Below the pieces are notes generated by a model, which saw only the letters and a list, made by a program, of their open reading frames with translations, ran no database searches and had not been told where the DNA came from. Below are positions 11,801 to 24,752 of a stretch of 64,000 bases of DNA, one piece after another. Source of the DNA: Punica granatum (lineage: Eukaryota; Streptophyta; Magnoliopsida; Myrtales; Lythraceae); contig NC_045128.1 of the NCBI RefSeq assembly GCF_007655135.1, forward strand, positions 16,694,230 to 16,758,229, in the 5' to 3' direction. The translations under genes were made by a program, and so were the position numbers. Numbering within the stretch: position 1 is the first letter of the stretch; each line of letters begins with the position of its first letter.

Positions 11801-14419
11801 GCAAAGGGAGTTGGGAGACTCGGCTGGAACGAACAGACCCGAACCGGTGTAGTCGGGTCGACTGGCAGACCCGACTGGCAGTCTGGCTTGCCGGGGCTGT
11901 ACCGGTTGATCGGGATAGAATTTTCGCCCGGGGCCAGTTGCGTTGGATTCCCAAGAGACTAAGGATCGCGTCTGCAGTGGTTTCGGGAGGAGAGCACGCG
12001 TAGATTTTCCGAAAATAAAAAACAAAGTCGGGTCAGTAAAAAAAGAAGACAGACCCAGTCGGGTCAAAACAGACCCGACTGGCATCCGACGAAGAAATGG
12101 CTCCACAGGAGGCTCCCGGTGGTCTTTTGATGGAAGGTCGGTGGCATTGGACTCCTAATTGACTGAGGATCACGGTGATAGGTGGCTTGTAACGAGGTTC
12201 AACCTGAGTTGACCTGTATGTTCCTGTAAAGTTCGGGTTAGAAAAGAAAACCAAAGGAACAGACCCGACTGGGCTGTTTGGGTTGAAACGGCTGCAAAGG
12301 GGGCTCCGGGTGTTGCACCAAGCTGGCTTGAGTTCCTCCGACTCCTAAGGGACTGCTCTTGGTGTTCATGACCAGCTTGTGGCATGCGCACGACTAATTT
12401 CAACCGGAAATGCAAAGAGAAACCGATAAAAAAACTGTGAAAATCCGGTAAAGGAAAAGATTGGAAAAGGGCGGTCTTGCGCGGTTGAGCGGCTCTCGGC
12501 ACGTGACCACCTCGTCACGGGGGAGAGTGAGGGTCATGAGGAACCCCTAGGAAGTGATGGCACGACTCGCCAAAGTCGCGAATGGGAATGGCACGTCTAG
12601 AGGCCCGACTAGGACTCGAGGAGGCTTACAGGCGATGTTTATGTGCAACTCAGAATCCCTGGGCTGGAAGCTTCAAACGCAAAAAACTGAGCTCGGAAAT
12701 GGACTTAGGAGGTCAAAAACATATAGGATATTAAGTTTGGTTGAGTTTGCTTAAGTCGAGAGGGAATAACTCGCATAGAAACCGGGAAAACGCTTAAGGG
12801 ACTGTTTTTGGACAGAGCTGGAACGAGGTGCTGGGAGCTTCAAATGAAAAATCTAAGGTTGGAAATGGACTTAGAAGGTCGAAAACATGTAGGATATGAA
12901 GTTTGGTTGAAGTCGGTTAAGGTTGGATGGCAGTCGCTGGAAAATGGGATTGGTTCGGCCTTGTTTTGCCCGGTTTCTGGGCTGAGGAGGGGCTGCGCGA
13001 GTTTTGGAATTTGATGAACTTTAAGAGGGCTTGGAGAGGGTTTCCTAGAGTGAGAAGGCTAGAGAGATGATGGGAGTTGAGTTGTGATTAAGTTAATGAC
13101 CCAAGATACTTTTATAGGAAGGCTAATGATGCAAAATTAGAGAAATTAAGTGCAATTAGGGGGGTGCTTAAGGGGGTTCCGAATTTTGGAAATGGATTAG
13201 GGTGGGGAAGTGTCACTTAGAGTGTAGGGGAAGCAAGAGGAAGGGTGATGGGAGGTGATGGATGCGAGATATGTGTAAGAGGGTGTAAGAGATATTTGAA
13301 TTTGTATGGTGGAGGGAGCTTCTTGAGTTTGAGCCACCGAATTTTGGGATTGAGCTGTGGCTTAGGGTGTGGAGCCGTGGCTTGGGGATTGAGCTGTGGC
13401 TTGGGGTTGAGCCGCGGCTTGGAGACTTGGCTTGGCTGAGCTGTGGGTCCCATTTGACTAGGAGAAAAGCCGGGAAAAGCTCGAGACTTGATTGAACGCG
13501 CGTCCGATCTCCGATGTCCAATTAATTAATAGATTTGGAATGCTTGAACGAAGAGAATTTGAATGAGCCTAATATCACCATATGTCATGTGAACGAATGT
13601 TCAGGTGACTCGGCGCCTCGAGAGTCGGTTTTGCCCTGTTTGGATTTCGGAGTGGAGTTGAGTGTCCCCGTTCTCCAATCGCTTCTTCATGCGTCTTAAT
13701 GTTCGTCTCGATGACCCTTTTGCCTTGTGGGGGATGGTTGGCTCGTCGTCCCCGACCGAAGACCGTTGGTCGGAGGAGACCTAGGGACTTGTGACCGGGG
13801 TTTTCTCAGCGTTCCCGGAATGTCTCGAGATGTTCGGGGGTCGCTGTGATCTCTGTTTGTCATGAATATGCCCCAAAGACACGCCGGGAGGCGTTTGTGA
13901 CCACTGAATCGTCCCTCGGGAGACCAAGTCGAGTTCCGAAAGGTTATCTGAAGCTTGTTCCATGATCCCGGTGGTCCTTGGGTGCGTGCAGGCCCGTTTC
14001 CGGGTGCCGTTTACTTGTCAGTAGGTCGGGCCTCCCGGAGCCCCGTTAGAAAGGACGTCTGTGAGAGTTTGGGGGACGCCCCGGCCTAAGCAGGACACCT
14101 CCGAAATGCGCCCGGATGTGTCATTGGTCACTTTGGCTCTAGGAGGGATTTTTAGAGTCACATATTGGGCACCTTTCGAGGCTTTGGTGATTTGGTGATG
14201 AATAGTGCCACAGTGCCAGTCTCTGCTGGTTTCGGGGCTCGTCGTCTGTTCACTCCTTCGATTGCCCTCTCGTGCTCTCTTAGTGGACCATGCTTTTCTC
14301 CCGTAATTCATCACTCTGTGCCCGCATGTTTGCCTCCAATTTTCCGATCGTGAATAGTGCCCCGAGCTTTGGTCGGAAGTCCTCTGTTGGAGCTGGTGGA
14401 CCAAAATGGGGTGCTGACA
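8828..14419 (-). mobile_element. Solo LTR B-I (type B, 5.6 kb) inside Og1 5' LTR
   Basis: A complete LTR in minus orientation. It starts TGTGCGCACCCGAATTT at 8828 and ends GGGGTGCTGACA at 14419. The 5-bp target duplication GTGTT flanks it exactly (8823-8827 and 14420-14424). There is no PBS, PPT or internal region, so it is a solo LTR left by recombination between the LTRs of a full element. It lies in the same orientation as its host LTR. No gene is present; the longest open frame (14018-14455) is not conserved. Confidence 0.93.
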
Positions 14420-14424
14420 GTGTT

Positions 14425-14688
14425 CTTGAGTGAGAAAGCTAGAGAGAGGTTGCAAGAAGAGTTGTGATTAAGTTAATGACCCAATGGGCTTATAAAGGTG
14501 GCTTTAATGGCTCAATTAGTGAAAACAAATCACAATTAATGAGAGGGTTAGGGGGATCCGAATTTTTAAGATGGATTAAGGAGGGGAAGTTGTCTTGAAA
14601 GGTGATGGGAAGTGATGGATGGAAGAGTGGAGTTGATGGATGGAAGAGTGGAGTTGATGGGTGTAAGAGATATTTTGAAAAATGGGTG
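14425..14688 (-). mobile_element. Og1 5' LTR, middle fragment with promoter region
   Basis: A 264-bp piece of the Og1 5' LTR lying between the two solo insertions. Its left edge continues the sequence broken at 8827 and its right edge continues at 20562; both joins match the uninterrupted solo LTR B-II in reverse. It contains the reverse of the LTR TATA box (TTTATAA, about 14490-14496). Confidence 0.88.
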
Positions 14689-16254
14689 TGTCAGCACCCC
14701 ATTTTGGTCCACCGGCTCCTACAGAGGACTTCCGACCAAAGCTCAGGACACTATTCACGATCGGAAAATCGGAGGCGAACGTGCGGGCACAGAGTCATGA
14801 ATGGCAAGAGAAAAGCAGGGTCTACTAGGAGAGCACAAGAGAGCAATCGAAAGAGTAAACAGACGACGAGTGCCGAAGCAACAGTAGCTGGCACTGTGGC
14901 ACTATTCATCACCGAATCACCGAAGCATCGAAAGGTGCCCAATGTGGGGACTCTAAAAATCCCTCTCGGTGCCAAAGTAACCAATGACATGTCCGGGCGC
15001 ATTTCAGAGGCATCCCGCTTAAGCCGGGACACCCCCGAACATTCACAGACGCCTTCCCGACAAGGCTCCCGTGGCACCCGATCCACGAACGAACAAACGG
15101 CACTCGGAAACAGGCCTACACACACCCAAGGACCACCAGGACCATGAAACAGGATTCAAACTGCGTTTGGGGGTTCATCTTGGTCTCCCGAGTGGATTTC
15201 GACCCGGGAAAAAAGGGCCCTTTTCTATAGAAAGACATAGCCGGAGACCCTTTTAACAAATCGTCAGTGCACAAAATTTGTGCCAATCAATCCCAGGGTC
15301 CTCAAGGGCTTGGGAGTTAAATCCCGATCGCATTGCAAAATCCATTTAGGTTTCTCGAGTACCATTCTAGTAACAAAAAGGCCCCTTTCACGGGGAATCT
15401 TATGCTCATAGCTCATTCGGGAAAATGTTGACATCCGAGCTTTGCACCACCCACTCCCAACAACCCCCAGGGCCGAGGAAATCATTTCGGTTTGGACCAA
15501 GCAAGTCATACCGATCTCCCGAGTGACGTTTCAATGGTCACGAGCGCCTCCCGACAAGCCTTCGGGACTCATTTTTGACAAACGGAGATCACAGTGGTCT
15601 TTGAACACATTAGAACACTCAGGAAACACTGAGAAAACCTCATTCGCGGATTCCTAGGTCATCTCCGGTTATCGATCTCCAGCCGGGGTCGGTGAGTAAA
15701 CCGTTCTGCCCAAAGCACAAAGCACACCTACACGAGCGGTACAGCACGTAGAGGCGCGACCATGCGACAGAAACGGACAACTTCGCTCTAATCATCCAAA
15801 CGGAGCAAAACCGGCTTTTAAGTGCCCGGGCTACCCGAGCTACTTACACGGAGCATGTCAATATTAGGCTCATTAAAATCGCATTTGCACATACATCGAT
15901 AATTCGTCGTTCAAACGAGCCACGAAAATCAAACGCGGTACCAATCGAGCCCCGAGCTTCTTTCGGCTTTCTTTCTAGTCAAGTGGGACCCTTGAGCTAG
16001 CCAAGCCAAGCCGAGCCAAGCCAAGCCGCAAGCCATGGCTTCTCTCTAGGGGTGGCTAAAAGCAAGCCAACTCTCTCCCATCCACCCATTTCAAAATATC
16101 TCTTACATCCCATCACTTCTCTTCTTCCATCCATCACCTCCCATCAACTTTTCAAGATAACTTCCCCTCTCTAATCCCTCTTAAAAATTCGGATGCCCTA
16201 AGCACCCCCCTCTAATTGCACTTAATTTCACTAATTTTGCATCATTAGCCTTTC

Positions 16255-16261
16255 TATATAA
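16255..16261 (+). promoter_or_regulatory. LTR promoter TATA box (type B)
   Basis: TATATAA in the context TTTCTATATAAGCC, about 1.57 kb from the LTR start. The same box with matching flanks occurs in B-III (about 31255) and, reversed, near 13100 (B-I) and 14490 (Og1). Transcription would start about 30 bp downstream. This is inferred from position and conservation. Confidence 0.6.
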
Positions 16262-17471
16262 GCCTCTTGGGTCATTAAGTTAATCACAACTCTTCTTGCA
16301 CTCTCTCTCTAGCTTTCTCACTCAAAAACTCTCTCAAATTCCTCTCAAACTCCAACACTTCGTTCAGCCCAAGCACAGCCCGGTTCAAGGCCAAAATTGC
16401 CGGAAAACTCAACCGTTTTCCGGCGACCGCCACTCAACCCGAACCAAACTTGACCAAACTTCATATCCCACATGTACATGACCTCCCGAGTCCATTTCCG
16501 ATGTTATTTTCGGCATTTGAAGCTTCCAGCATGCAGATCCAGAACAGTCCAGAATCGGATCTCTAGGCACTTTCCCGGTTCCTAGGCAAGTCTCGCCCCT
16601 CGACTTTGCCCGAGGCTTGACCAAACTTCTTACCCCACATGTTTTCGACCTTCTAAATCCATTTCCGAACTTAGTTTTAGCATTCGAAGCCTCCATAACA
16701 CCGTTTCAGCAAGTAACAGAAACAGTACAGAAACGGGTTTCCATAGCCACCCCGGGGTCCTCGGCATGCCATTTCTTCCCACGACCATGGCGAGTCGTGC
16801 CATCACTTCCTAGGGGTTCCTCACGACCCTCACTCTTCCTTGTGACAAGGTGGTCGCGTGCCAAGAGCCGTTCAACCGTGCACCACCGCCTTTTCTCTCC
16901 TTTCTCCCTTCACAGATTTTTTCAATTTTTTTCCTGTTTTCTTTGCATATTTCAGGAAAATTGACATGTCCAATCCTCATGAAACCACTGCAGGCATGAT
17001 CCTCACTCAGTTAGGAGTCCAATGCCACCGTCCTTGCATCAAAAGACCACCGGGAGCCTCCCGTAGAGTCGTTTCTTCATTGGGTGCCAGTCGGGTTTGT
17101 TCCTCTGGTTTTCTTTTCTAACCCGAACTTTGCAGGAACTTACAGGTCAGCTCGGGTTGAATCTCACTACGAGCCACCTATCACCGTGATCCTCAGTCAG
17201 TCCAATGCCACTGACCTTGCATCAAAAGACCACCGGGAGCCTCCTGTGGAGCCGTTTCTTCATCGGGTGACATTCGGGTCTGTTTTGACCCGACTGGGTC
17301 TGTCTTTTTTTACTGACCCGACTTTGTTTTTGATTTCCGGAAAATCTACGCATGCTCTCCTCCCGAAACCACCACAGGCACGATTCTTAGTCTCTTGGGA
17401 ATCCAACGCAACTGGCCCCGCGCGAAAATTCCATCCCGATCAATCGGTACAGCCCCGACAAGCCAGACTGC

Positions 17472-17499
17472 CAGTCGGGTCTGCCAGTCGACCCGACTG
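17472..17499. repeat. 10-bp perfect inverted repeat in type-B LTR
   Basis: The arms CAGTCGGGTC and GACCCGACTG are exact complements separated by 8 bases. A version of the motif appears reversed in B-I (about 11850-11880) and Og1 (about 7718-7745), while B-III has lost one arm. Nearby are further GACCCGACT motifs. It could form an RNA hairpin in the LTR transcript or act as a DNA site; the function is unknown. Confidence 0.7.
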
Positions 17500-20309
17500 C
17501 ACCGGTTCGGGTTTGTTCGTTCCAGCCGAGTCTCCCGACTTCCTTTGCCACTTCTCCGACTCTTTCCTCGTGTTCCGAGGCTAGGTAAAACTCCTCTACG
17601 ACTTAGAGAAGCTAGGATCTTCGATACTTGTTTGCTATGGGGGTTAGGGTGGTTAACAAACTGAAATGCATGCAAGTTCAAGTTTTTATATATTCCCATG
17701 CAAATGTACGTCGTTTATCACGTTGCACGTCCATATAACATATGTACCGTGATGGGAAATGGTTAGGATCGAGGTAGGAGAGACGTCTAAGCTACAGTCA
17801 AACCAAGGGAACCCACGGCCTAGTCCCAAGGAAGGGACCCATGAGCTCTCTTGGCTCACCCGAGGCTAGGGCGGCCTCTCCTTACCCGAAGTTAGTTGGT
17901 TCTCGAGTTTTTTTTCGTCATTTATCGCATGTAATGTATTAGTATGACGGGAAAGGATTTAGATCGGAATTGAAGAGCCCGTCTTGACCCGTGTGAGCCA
18001 TGGAAACTCACGGCCACTCTTGAGGAGATGTGGCCGAGAGTTCCTTTGGACCACACGGGTCCAAGGAGACCTCTTTCATTTCGAAATAGATCGGTTCCCG
18101 TGTTTTCGCGTTTTACCATTGCATGAATCGACGCCATTTTACCGATTCCTTTATACATATATATTGTATGTGTTCGTTTGTGTGTTCGGTTGTGTTTCGA
18201 GATCTTGGCGTCGTCGGTTTCCTTCCATTTTCACCGAAATATGTGTTATTATTGTGCTCGATGTATTATGTATGCAAGGTACGGCTAGAATCGACGTAGG
18301 AGACTCTCCATAACCCAAGTCGGGTCAAGGAGAGCTCTCGGCCTAACCCTTGGAGAGGTAGCCGAGTGCCCTTTGACCCTTCCCGGGTTTAGGACGGTCT
18401 CCTTCGTTGCTTTGGAATCATCCCTTGGAATTGAGTGTATTCATATTTTGCGTTTTTATCGTTGATCATGTGCTAGCCGCCTCCTAGGAGAATTAGTTTT
18501 GGAAGATTATCCATCAAGTCCACAATTCCTCGATATAAGATCACTACCATCCAATAATTTCACAAATGGGAGAGACGGGACGTATCATTCGGTTAATTAA
18601 ATCACTTGGACTAAATAATTGGATAAATTGATTGCTAATCCGTAAGAGCATCGATGGTTCACGAAACGGCGGAAATGCCCTTTTCTTTAAAAGTTCACAA
18701 TTTCAAAGCAACAAGACGTGTAACACGGATAGGACCGTGTCTAGCGAGCACTCGTGTATTGTGACTCGAGTCCGGGCCCAATTTTAGGCGGCTCAAGTCG
18801 AGATACGCGAGTTCTTTTTAGACCTCCTCGTGTCACATGATCTTTAATTTATATGCAAACTACACACGTTCTACCACTCAAGGGCATAATTGTCATTTCG
18901 TGATTCACCGATATCCTAGGCATTAGGGAGTCGGAAACACCTCGATCTACGGACGAAAAGGGGCGGCCCGTTCGGGCGCGAGTTTCATTCGCACGGCCCA
19001 TTCCGTCCACTTTCGGTGTTTCTATCTCCCTATTGTAGATTCGGTGGCGGGCATCTTCATTTATATTGCAAAACACGAAAAAACCGGATTAATCATGCAT
19101 TTGACTTAATCAAACATTAGATAACGGATAGGCGGAATGCTAGATTCCAATTTAGAGTCAAAATACGAGTTTGGCAAATTCGGTGAAACCGTAGTGACAC
19201 CTCACTGAATAAGAGTTCTAAAACAAATTCACACATGTAATTGGCCTAGAACCATATTCCAGCCCGCCTCTTTGTTTGCCTAGGTTAGATACATTGTTTG
19301 CTAATCAACCCCGGTTAATAACTGATTAAATCACTTACATTCGACTTAATATACAACTTGTCTGTATTTATCTATATTTGTCAGTTATTGTCTGTTTTTC
19401 ATCAGTTTTATCAGTTTTCTTCTGTTTTCCATTTGCTTTTGCTAATTTGTTGCGGTTCGGGTCCGAGTCCATAGGTTATGTGTTGCACGGGGTCCAATGC
19501 CTCCTAACTCACTGAGCGCGTGCAACCCGAGTGCGGAATGGGATCTAGCCTCGAGTCACCATCACACTCCAAATATGGCCTATGTGGAAGGCAATTTGGA
19601 TTGGATGTGTGAAATGTGTTTAGATATCACCCGGGAGCTCGATTGGTCCAACGGTTACAGTGGGGACAAATCGGTTCTCCTGCAAACCATCGGTTCGATC
19701 GGACCCGACCCCTGGCTCTTGGAGCCCGCGTTGCCTTAATTCATTTATCGGTCATTCAAAACACACGGTGAGCCGGAGTGGAATATTGGCCCAATGCAAA
19801 CTGATCGGGATCCATTTACTTTATTCAGTTGTACTTTGTAATTATTCGAGTGTACATTGTGAGGATCTTATTTGTACATCTATTCATTCATTTGTAAGGA
19901 TCCCCGATCGGCAAGCGAGAGGTCTGAGTGTTGAACCGGTCAAGTTGGTCTATTAATGCCTAGAGACGAGTAAGCCCGAATACTCGCAGTTTCGGTTCAC
20001 GCAGGGAGTCGACCGCCATGGTTTGACGAACTGTAAACGTTAGGATAGTGGACCGATTCCTCGACGCACAAGCCTACTCATCTTTCGGGTTCTTGGCCCG
20101 ACTTGGTCAATTCATTGACTTTATGGTGTCAAAACGGGCGAGTCAAGTGCAACCCTAAATCACGTGGTAAATAAACAAAACAGCAAGCCTAGCAAACTAG
20201 AGTACCGAAAGGGCGTGCGGGATATAGGCCCGCATGTAATAGAACCCCCGAATTCGGAATTTCGGGTTTCGTATGACCATTGCCTTAACATTTAGGTGTA
20301 CCTTGTACC

Positions 20310-20465
20310 CCTAGACCCGGGCGACTCAACGGCCCTCGACCTACGGGTCGTAAACAGTAAGTGGCGACTCTTCCTCACGTGCGTACACCTAGACCTGGGC
20401 GACTCAACGGCCCTCGACCTACGGGTCGTAAACAGTAAGTGGCGACTCCTCCTCACGTGCGTCCG
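20310..20465 (+). repeat. 78-bp tandem duplication in U5 of solo LTR B-II
   Basis: Two copies beginning CCTAGACC(C/T)GGGCGACTC start at 20310 and 20388. Og1 5' LTR and B-I have a single copy at the matching place. The two copies are nearly identical, so the duplication is younger than the LTR family. Confidence 0.85.
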
Positions 20466-20561
20466 TCGCGCGTCCCGGGAAGGTGGACACTCCCAAGCCG
20501 CGTTGCATAGGCTTCGAGCATGCGTGCCCCGACGAGATGAAATTCGGGTGCGCACAGGGTG

Positions 20562-21942
20562 AATGAGGCTCATTTGGCTTGTCATTAGAGGAGAGCCATG
20601 GCTCGCGGCTTACCTCGGCTCGGCTCGGCTTGGCTAGCTCAAGGGTCCCACTTGATTAAGAAGAAAGCCGAAAGAAGCTCGGGGCTCGATTGATCCCGCA
20701 TTCGATGTCCGTGGTTCGCTTGAATGACGAATTACTGATGTATACACGAATACGATTTTAATGAGCCTAATATTGACATGCTTATTAAAAGCGAATGCTT
20801 GGGTGACTCGGGGACTCGAAAGCCGGTTTTGCTCTGTTTGGATGATCGGAGCGAAGTTGTCCGTTTCTGTCGCCTGTTCGCACCTCTGCATGCTATACTG
20901 CTTGTGTTGGTGTGCTTTGTGCTTTGGGCAGAACGGTTTACTTGTTTGGCCCTGACTGGAAATCAATAACCGGAGACGTCCTAGGAATCCTCAAACGGGG
21001 CTCTCTTAGTGGTTCCCAAGTTTTCTGATGTGTTCGGAGACCACTGCGATCTCCGTTTGTCAAAACGAGCCCCGAAGGTTTGCTGGGAGGCGTTCGTGGC
21101 CATTAAAATGCCACTCGGGAAACCGATATGCTTTGCTTGGTCCGAGCCAAAATGATTTCCTAGGCCCTAGGGGTTGCTGGGAGTGGATGGTGCAGAGTTC
21201 GGGCGTCAACATTTCCCTGAATAAGCTATGAGCACAAGATTCTCTTGAAAGGGGCCCTTTTGTTATCGAAATGGTACTCGGGAAACCTAAATGGATTATG
21301 CAATGCGATTGGGGTTTATTTCCCAAGCCCTTGCGTCCCTGGGATTGATTGGCGCAGATTTCGTGCGCTGACGATTTGTTAAAAAGGTCTCCGGCTATGT
21401 CTTTTTGTAAAAATGGCCCTTTTTTCGGGTCGGGATCCACTCGGGAGACCAAGATGAGCTCTGAAACGCAGTCTAAATCTTGTTCCATGGTCCTGGTGGT
21501 CTTTGGGTGTGTGCAGGCCTGTTTCCGGGTGCCGTTTACTTGTCCGTGGATCGAGCGTCCCGGGAGCCCCGTTAGGAAAGCGTCTGCAAATGTTCGGGAG
21601 TACCCCGGTTTAAGCAGTAGACTTATGAAATGGGCTCGGACGTGTCATTGGTCATTTTGATACCACGGGGGATTTTTAGAGCCCCATATTGGATACCTTT
21701 TGACGCTCCGGTAATCCGACGATGAATAGTACCACAGGGCCTACTTCTGTTGTTTCGGGGATCGTTGTTTATTTCCCCTTTTGACTGCCATTATGAGCCT
21801 TTAGGGGGGACTTTGCTTCTCTTCTGTAGCCCATGCTCCCACGTTCGCGCGTTCGCCTCTGATTGTCGGGCCATGAATAGTAATCCGAGTTTTGGCCGGG
21901 GGTCTTTCGTCGGAGCCAGTGGACCAAAATGGGGTGCTGACA
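20562..21942 (-). mobile_element. Og1 5' LTR, U3 part
   Basis: Final 1.4 kb of the Og1 5' LTR in reverse, ending with the LTR start at 21924-21942. The three pieces together give an LTR of about 5.7 kb, the same size as the solo type-B LTRs. The last 612 bases match the Og1 3' LTR (1-615). The following bases, GAATT (21943-21947), should be the target duplication; its partner is outside the window. Confidence 0.88.
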
Positions 21943-22687
21943 GAATTTCAATTTTTCGGTGTTTCCCTAAACTCACGGTGAGTTAGAGCGGAATAATAAC
22001 CGAACGCGAGTCGACTGGAATTCGGCCATTTGTAATTTGTATTTATTATTTTCGAGAGCATTGTAAGGATTTTTATTCTGTACATTCATTCTGTAAGAAT
22101 TCAAGTCGGTAAGCGAACGGTTTGAGAGTCGAATTAATCGAATCGGTCTAATGCTTGCCCAAAGAAAAGTAAACCCAAGAACTCGCGGTTCTGGTTCACG
22201 CAGGGATTCAACCTCCATGGTTCGATGAACTGTAACAGAAGATTGTGAATCAATTCCCCGATGCACGGGTTTACTTCTCTCTCGGCTTCTCTACCGATAT
22301 TGTTTAGTTCACCAAATCTCCGGTGTCAAAACGTGCGAGCCGAGTGCAACTTAATTCATGCGGTAAATAATAAAACATGTAAGCTTAGCAAATCCGAGTA
22401 CCGAAAGGGCGTGTGGGATATAGGACCGCACGTAACATGAACCCCCGAACACGGACTTTCCGGTTCCGCACAGACCAATGCCTTAACAACAAATTAGGTG
22501 TTTCGTACCCCTAGACCCCGGGTTATTTATCCGCCCTCGACCTTCGGGTCATAAAATGATAAGTGGCGAATCCTTCTCTCACGTGTGTCCGTCACGCGTC
22601 CGTCCTGGGAAGGTGGACACTCCCAAGCCGCGCAATCCAAAAGTGCGCATGCAGGCTCCGACGAGAGTCCACATTCGGGTCCGTATA
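21943..22687 (+). mobile_element. Og2 5' LTR (type A), 3' terminal fragment
   Basis: The last 745 bp of a type-A LTR, matching 39375-40109 of solo LTR A-I and about 46205-46951 of the Og3 LTR. Its 5' part was displaced leftward by the insertion of Og1. It ends GGGTCCGTATA (other copies end GTCCGTACA) directly before a PBS. It contains a slightly degraded U5 hairpin (22410-22432). Confidence 0.88.
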
Positions 22688-22690
22688 GCT

Positions 22691-22708
22691 TGGCGAATCC
22701 ACTGGGGA
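22691..22708 (+). promoter_or_regulatory. Primer-binding site of Og2, one base changed
   Basis: TGGCGAATCCACTGGGGA, three bases after the LTR end. It differs from the Og1 and Og3 PBS by one base (GACTCC to GAATCC), which would weaken tRNA pairing. Confidence 0.8.
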
Positions 22709-23386
22709 CCACACTCAGTGGGTTCAAGCTCAATCCGTTTGCTTTGCTTGCATGTTTATTTATCGCTTTCCGCACATTTTATTTTTCGCACATTTACTTT
22801 TCTGCACTTGCATTGCATCATTCTAGTGGATTTAGGTACCAAATGCCTGAAATCCCACGGGCACCGATCTAGGAAGCTAGGTTAGTTAGAGGTTCCGAGT
22901 AAGGGAACGGATCGAGTAGGCTCTGACATCGAACAGGCCCCCAAAGATCCTCGCTCGATTTCAAGGAATTGATCCCCTTGAATCGGGAGCCCCTATCCCT
23001 AGTTAGTGGTTTTCCCGGTAGAACACTGAAACCATGCATAAACAGGGACCGTTATGTTGGACCAAAACAAACCTTCATGCCGTCAACCGACCCAAAGTCG
23101 AGTCTTTGAATCGGCCCTTAGTTTTTCTTTTAGTCGAGCCTTTGCTGTTTTTCACAAAGAGTGATGTACATTGTAACAGATACAATTATAATTTGTTCTT
23201 TCTGCACCTGCGTGCATGTTTTCAAACAAACTAGGACATTGCATTGGTTTATTGCTTAAGCTCCCTTTTTCAAATGAACCATCTTCGTAAATTTGGGACC
23301 TTGAATCAAATCAATGCAACGGCATTAGCTTTTGAAAACTCATATATTGCCTGCATCTGATGTTTGTACAGCAACTTCCATGTCCC

Positions 23387-23610
23387 ATACGATAGGCGAG
23401 TTGTGCCAACCTTCGCGGGTAGATCACCTGCGGTCTTCACCTCTCCATGGCGAGACATGCTATGACCAGAGGCCGTTCAGCCCGGCTACCCACCCTGCAT
23501 GACCGGCGAGTCATGCCAACCTTTGCGGGCAGGCCACCTACGGCCTTCACCCTTTCTCCATGGCCAGGCGAGCTGTGGACCGAGGGCCGACCCACCTTCC
23601 CAGGTGAGAC
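23387..23610 (+). repeat. Two-copy repeat (about 115 bp) in Og2
   Basis: Two imperfect units, each with GGCGAGT(T/C)(G/A)TGCCAACC, GCGGG(T/C)AG and a CTTCACC(T/C) segment. Og3 carries three units at the matching place (47648-47960), so copy number differs between otherwise similar elements. Confidence 0.7.
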
Positions 23611-24089
23611 TAATCGACACTAACTTCTTGCTATCGGAGAGCCTCACCGCGTGATCGGACGCACGTCTCTCCGCGTGACCCCACGCATCAACCAATGATC
23701 AAGCGTGCCTCATACATGTTCACACCAACTCATGCACTCATGCACTCATGCTCAACGAATCAATGCATGTCGTTGGCGAGCTCGCACGATGCCTACCAGG
23801 CCAGCTCGCTTCCCTACACTCTTGCATTGAAATCCTGAATAGTTCATGCTCTTTCATTGTTTTCATTTCCCATTGTAGGAAATTCTCAACAAGAAGACAG
23901 CCTGAATACTGAGCGACCACAATTGAGACAACAAACGTCTCTCATCCAGCTCCTTGGGATTTCAACACTAAGTCCCCATCCTTACTCTACAAAGCAATAC
24001 CGCAAGCAAATCAGCGTCACCGCCTTGCAGCGCCCTGCGCTATTCCCCAGCATTGACCTTTGCTTTCACATTTCTTGCACTTTCCTGTC

Positions 24090-24480
24090 GACCCACATTT
24101 ATTGCATTGGGCTCCGGCCCTACATCGAGCTCCGGCCCTGCATCGGGCTCCGGCCTCGCATTTACTGCATTGGGCTCCGGCCCTACATCGGGCTTCGGCC
24201 CTGCATCGGGCTCCGGCCTCGCATTTACTGCATTGGGCTCCGGCCCTACATCGGGCTCCGGCCCTACATCCGGCTCTGGCCCCGCATTTACTGCATCGGG
24301 CTCCGACCCCACTTTTGGGCTTCGGCCCTTCATCGGGCTTCGACCCCACTTTTGGGCTTCAGCCCCGCATCGGGCCTCGATCCTGCATTTACTGCTTTCG
24401 GGCCCCGGCCCAGCATTTACTGCTTTTGGGCTCCGGCCCCGCATTTACTGCTTTCAGGTTTTGACACTTCACATTTACTG
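24090..24480 (+). repeat. Minisatellite of GGGCTCCGGCC and CATTTACTGC units in Og2
   Basis: An interspersed array of 18-21-bp units (CGGCCCTACATCGGGCTC and variants) broken by CGCATTTACTGC(A/T)TT segments, giving a longer period of about 63 bp in the first half. A shorter, more diverged version lies in Og3 (48476-48770). The array leaves long frames open on both strands (up to 217 codons) with repetitive peptides such as IGLRPCIGLRPR; I regard them as artefacts. Confidence 0.85.
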
Positions 24481-24752
24481 CTTTCAGGCTTATCTGAAAT
24501 CCAAAATTGACTTGGATTCAAATTCATCCAAGCGATACTCCGAGGAGCAAGTCTAATCCTTCAACTGCAAAGACCGGAAGTGACAGCTCCACAAACAGAG
24601 CATGACCCAACTCTCGATCGCAGGAGACACCAGCACGGTCATGCCTCCGATCAAATAATGGATCTCACCCGTCCTCTGCCGTCGCTGCCAACTAAGCACT
24701 GGAACAACATGCGCAATCTTCTTTAAACTCTCTTTTGCTTTAATTTAAATCC

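Larger units (their letters stand above)
14689..20556 (+). mobile_element. Solo LTR B-II (type B, 5.9 kb) inside Og1 5' LTR
   Basis: A complete type-B LTR from TGTCAGCACCCCATTTTGG to GGGTGCGCACA, flanked by the 5-bp duplication GGGTG (14684-14688 and 20557-20561). It is opposite in orientation to its host LTR. By comparison with other copies it has a U3 of about 1.6 kb, a TATA box at 16255, 165-bp-class repeats after the promoter, a 10-bp inverted repeat at 17472-17499, the GAGGCTAG-GTAAA motif at 17577-17588, and the U5 hairpin at 20214-20236. A 78-bp duplication lies near its 3' end. No gene is present; the 181-codon frame at 14602-15147 runs across the LTR boundary and is spurious. Confidence 0.94.

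Noticed and set aside
14602..15147. 181-codon plus-strand frame
   Set aside because: It crosses the boundary between the Og1 LTR fragment and solo LTR B-II, and other type-B LTRs do not keep it.
23857..24556. Frames of 217, 167 and 134 codons on both strands
   Set aside because: Products of the GGGCTCCGGCC/CATTTACTGC minisatellite; peptides are simple repeats and are not kept in Og3.
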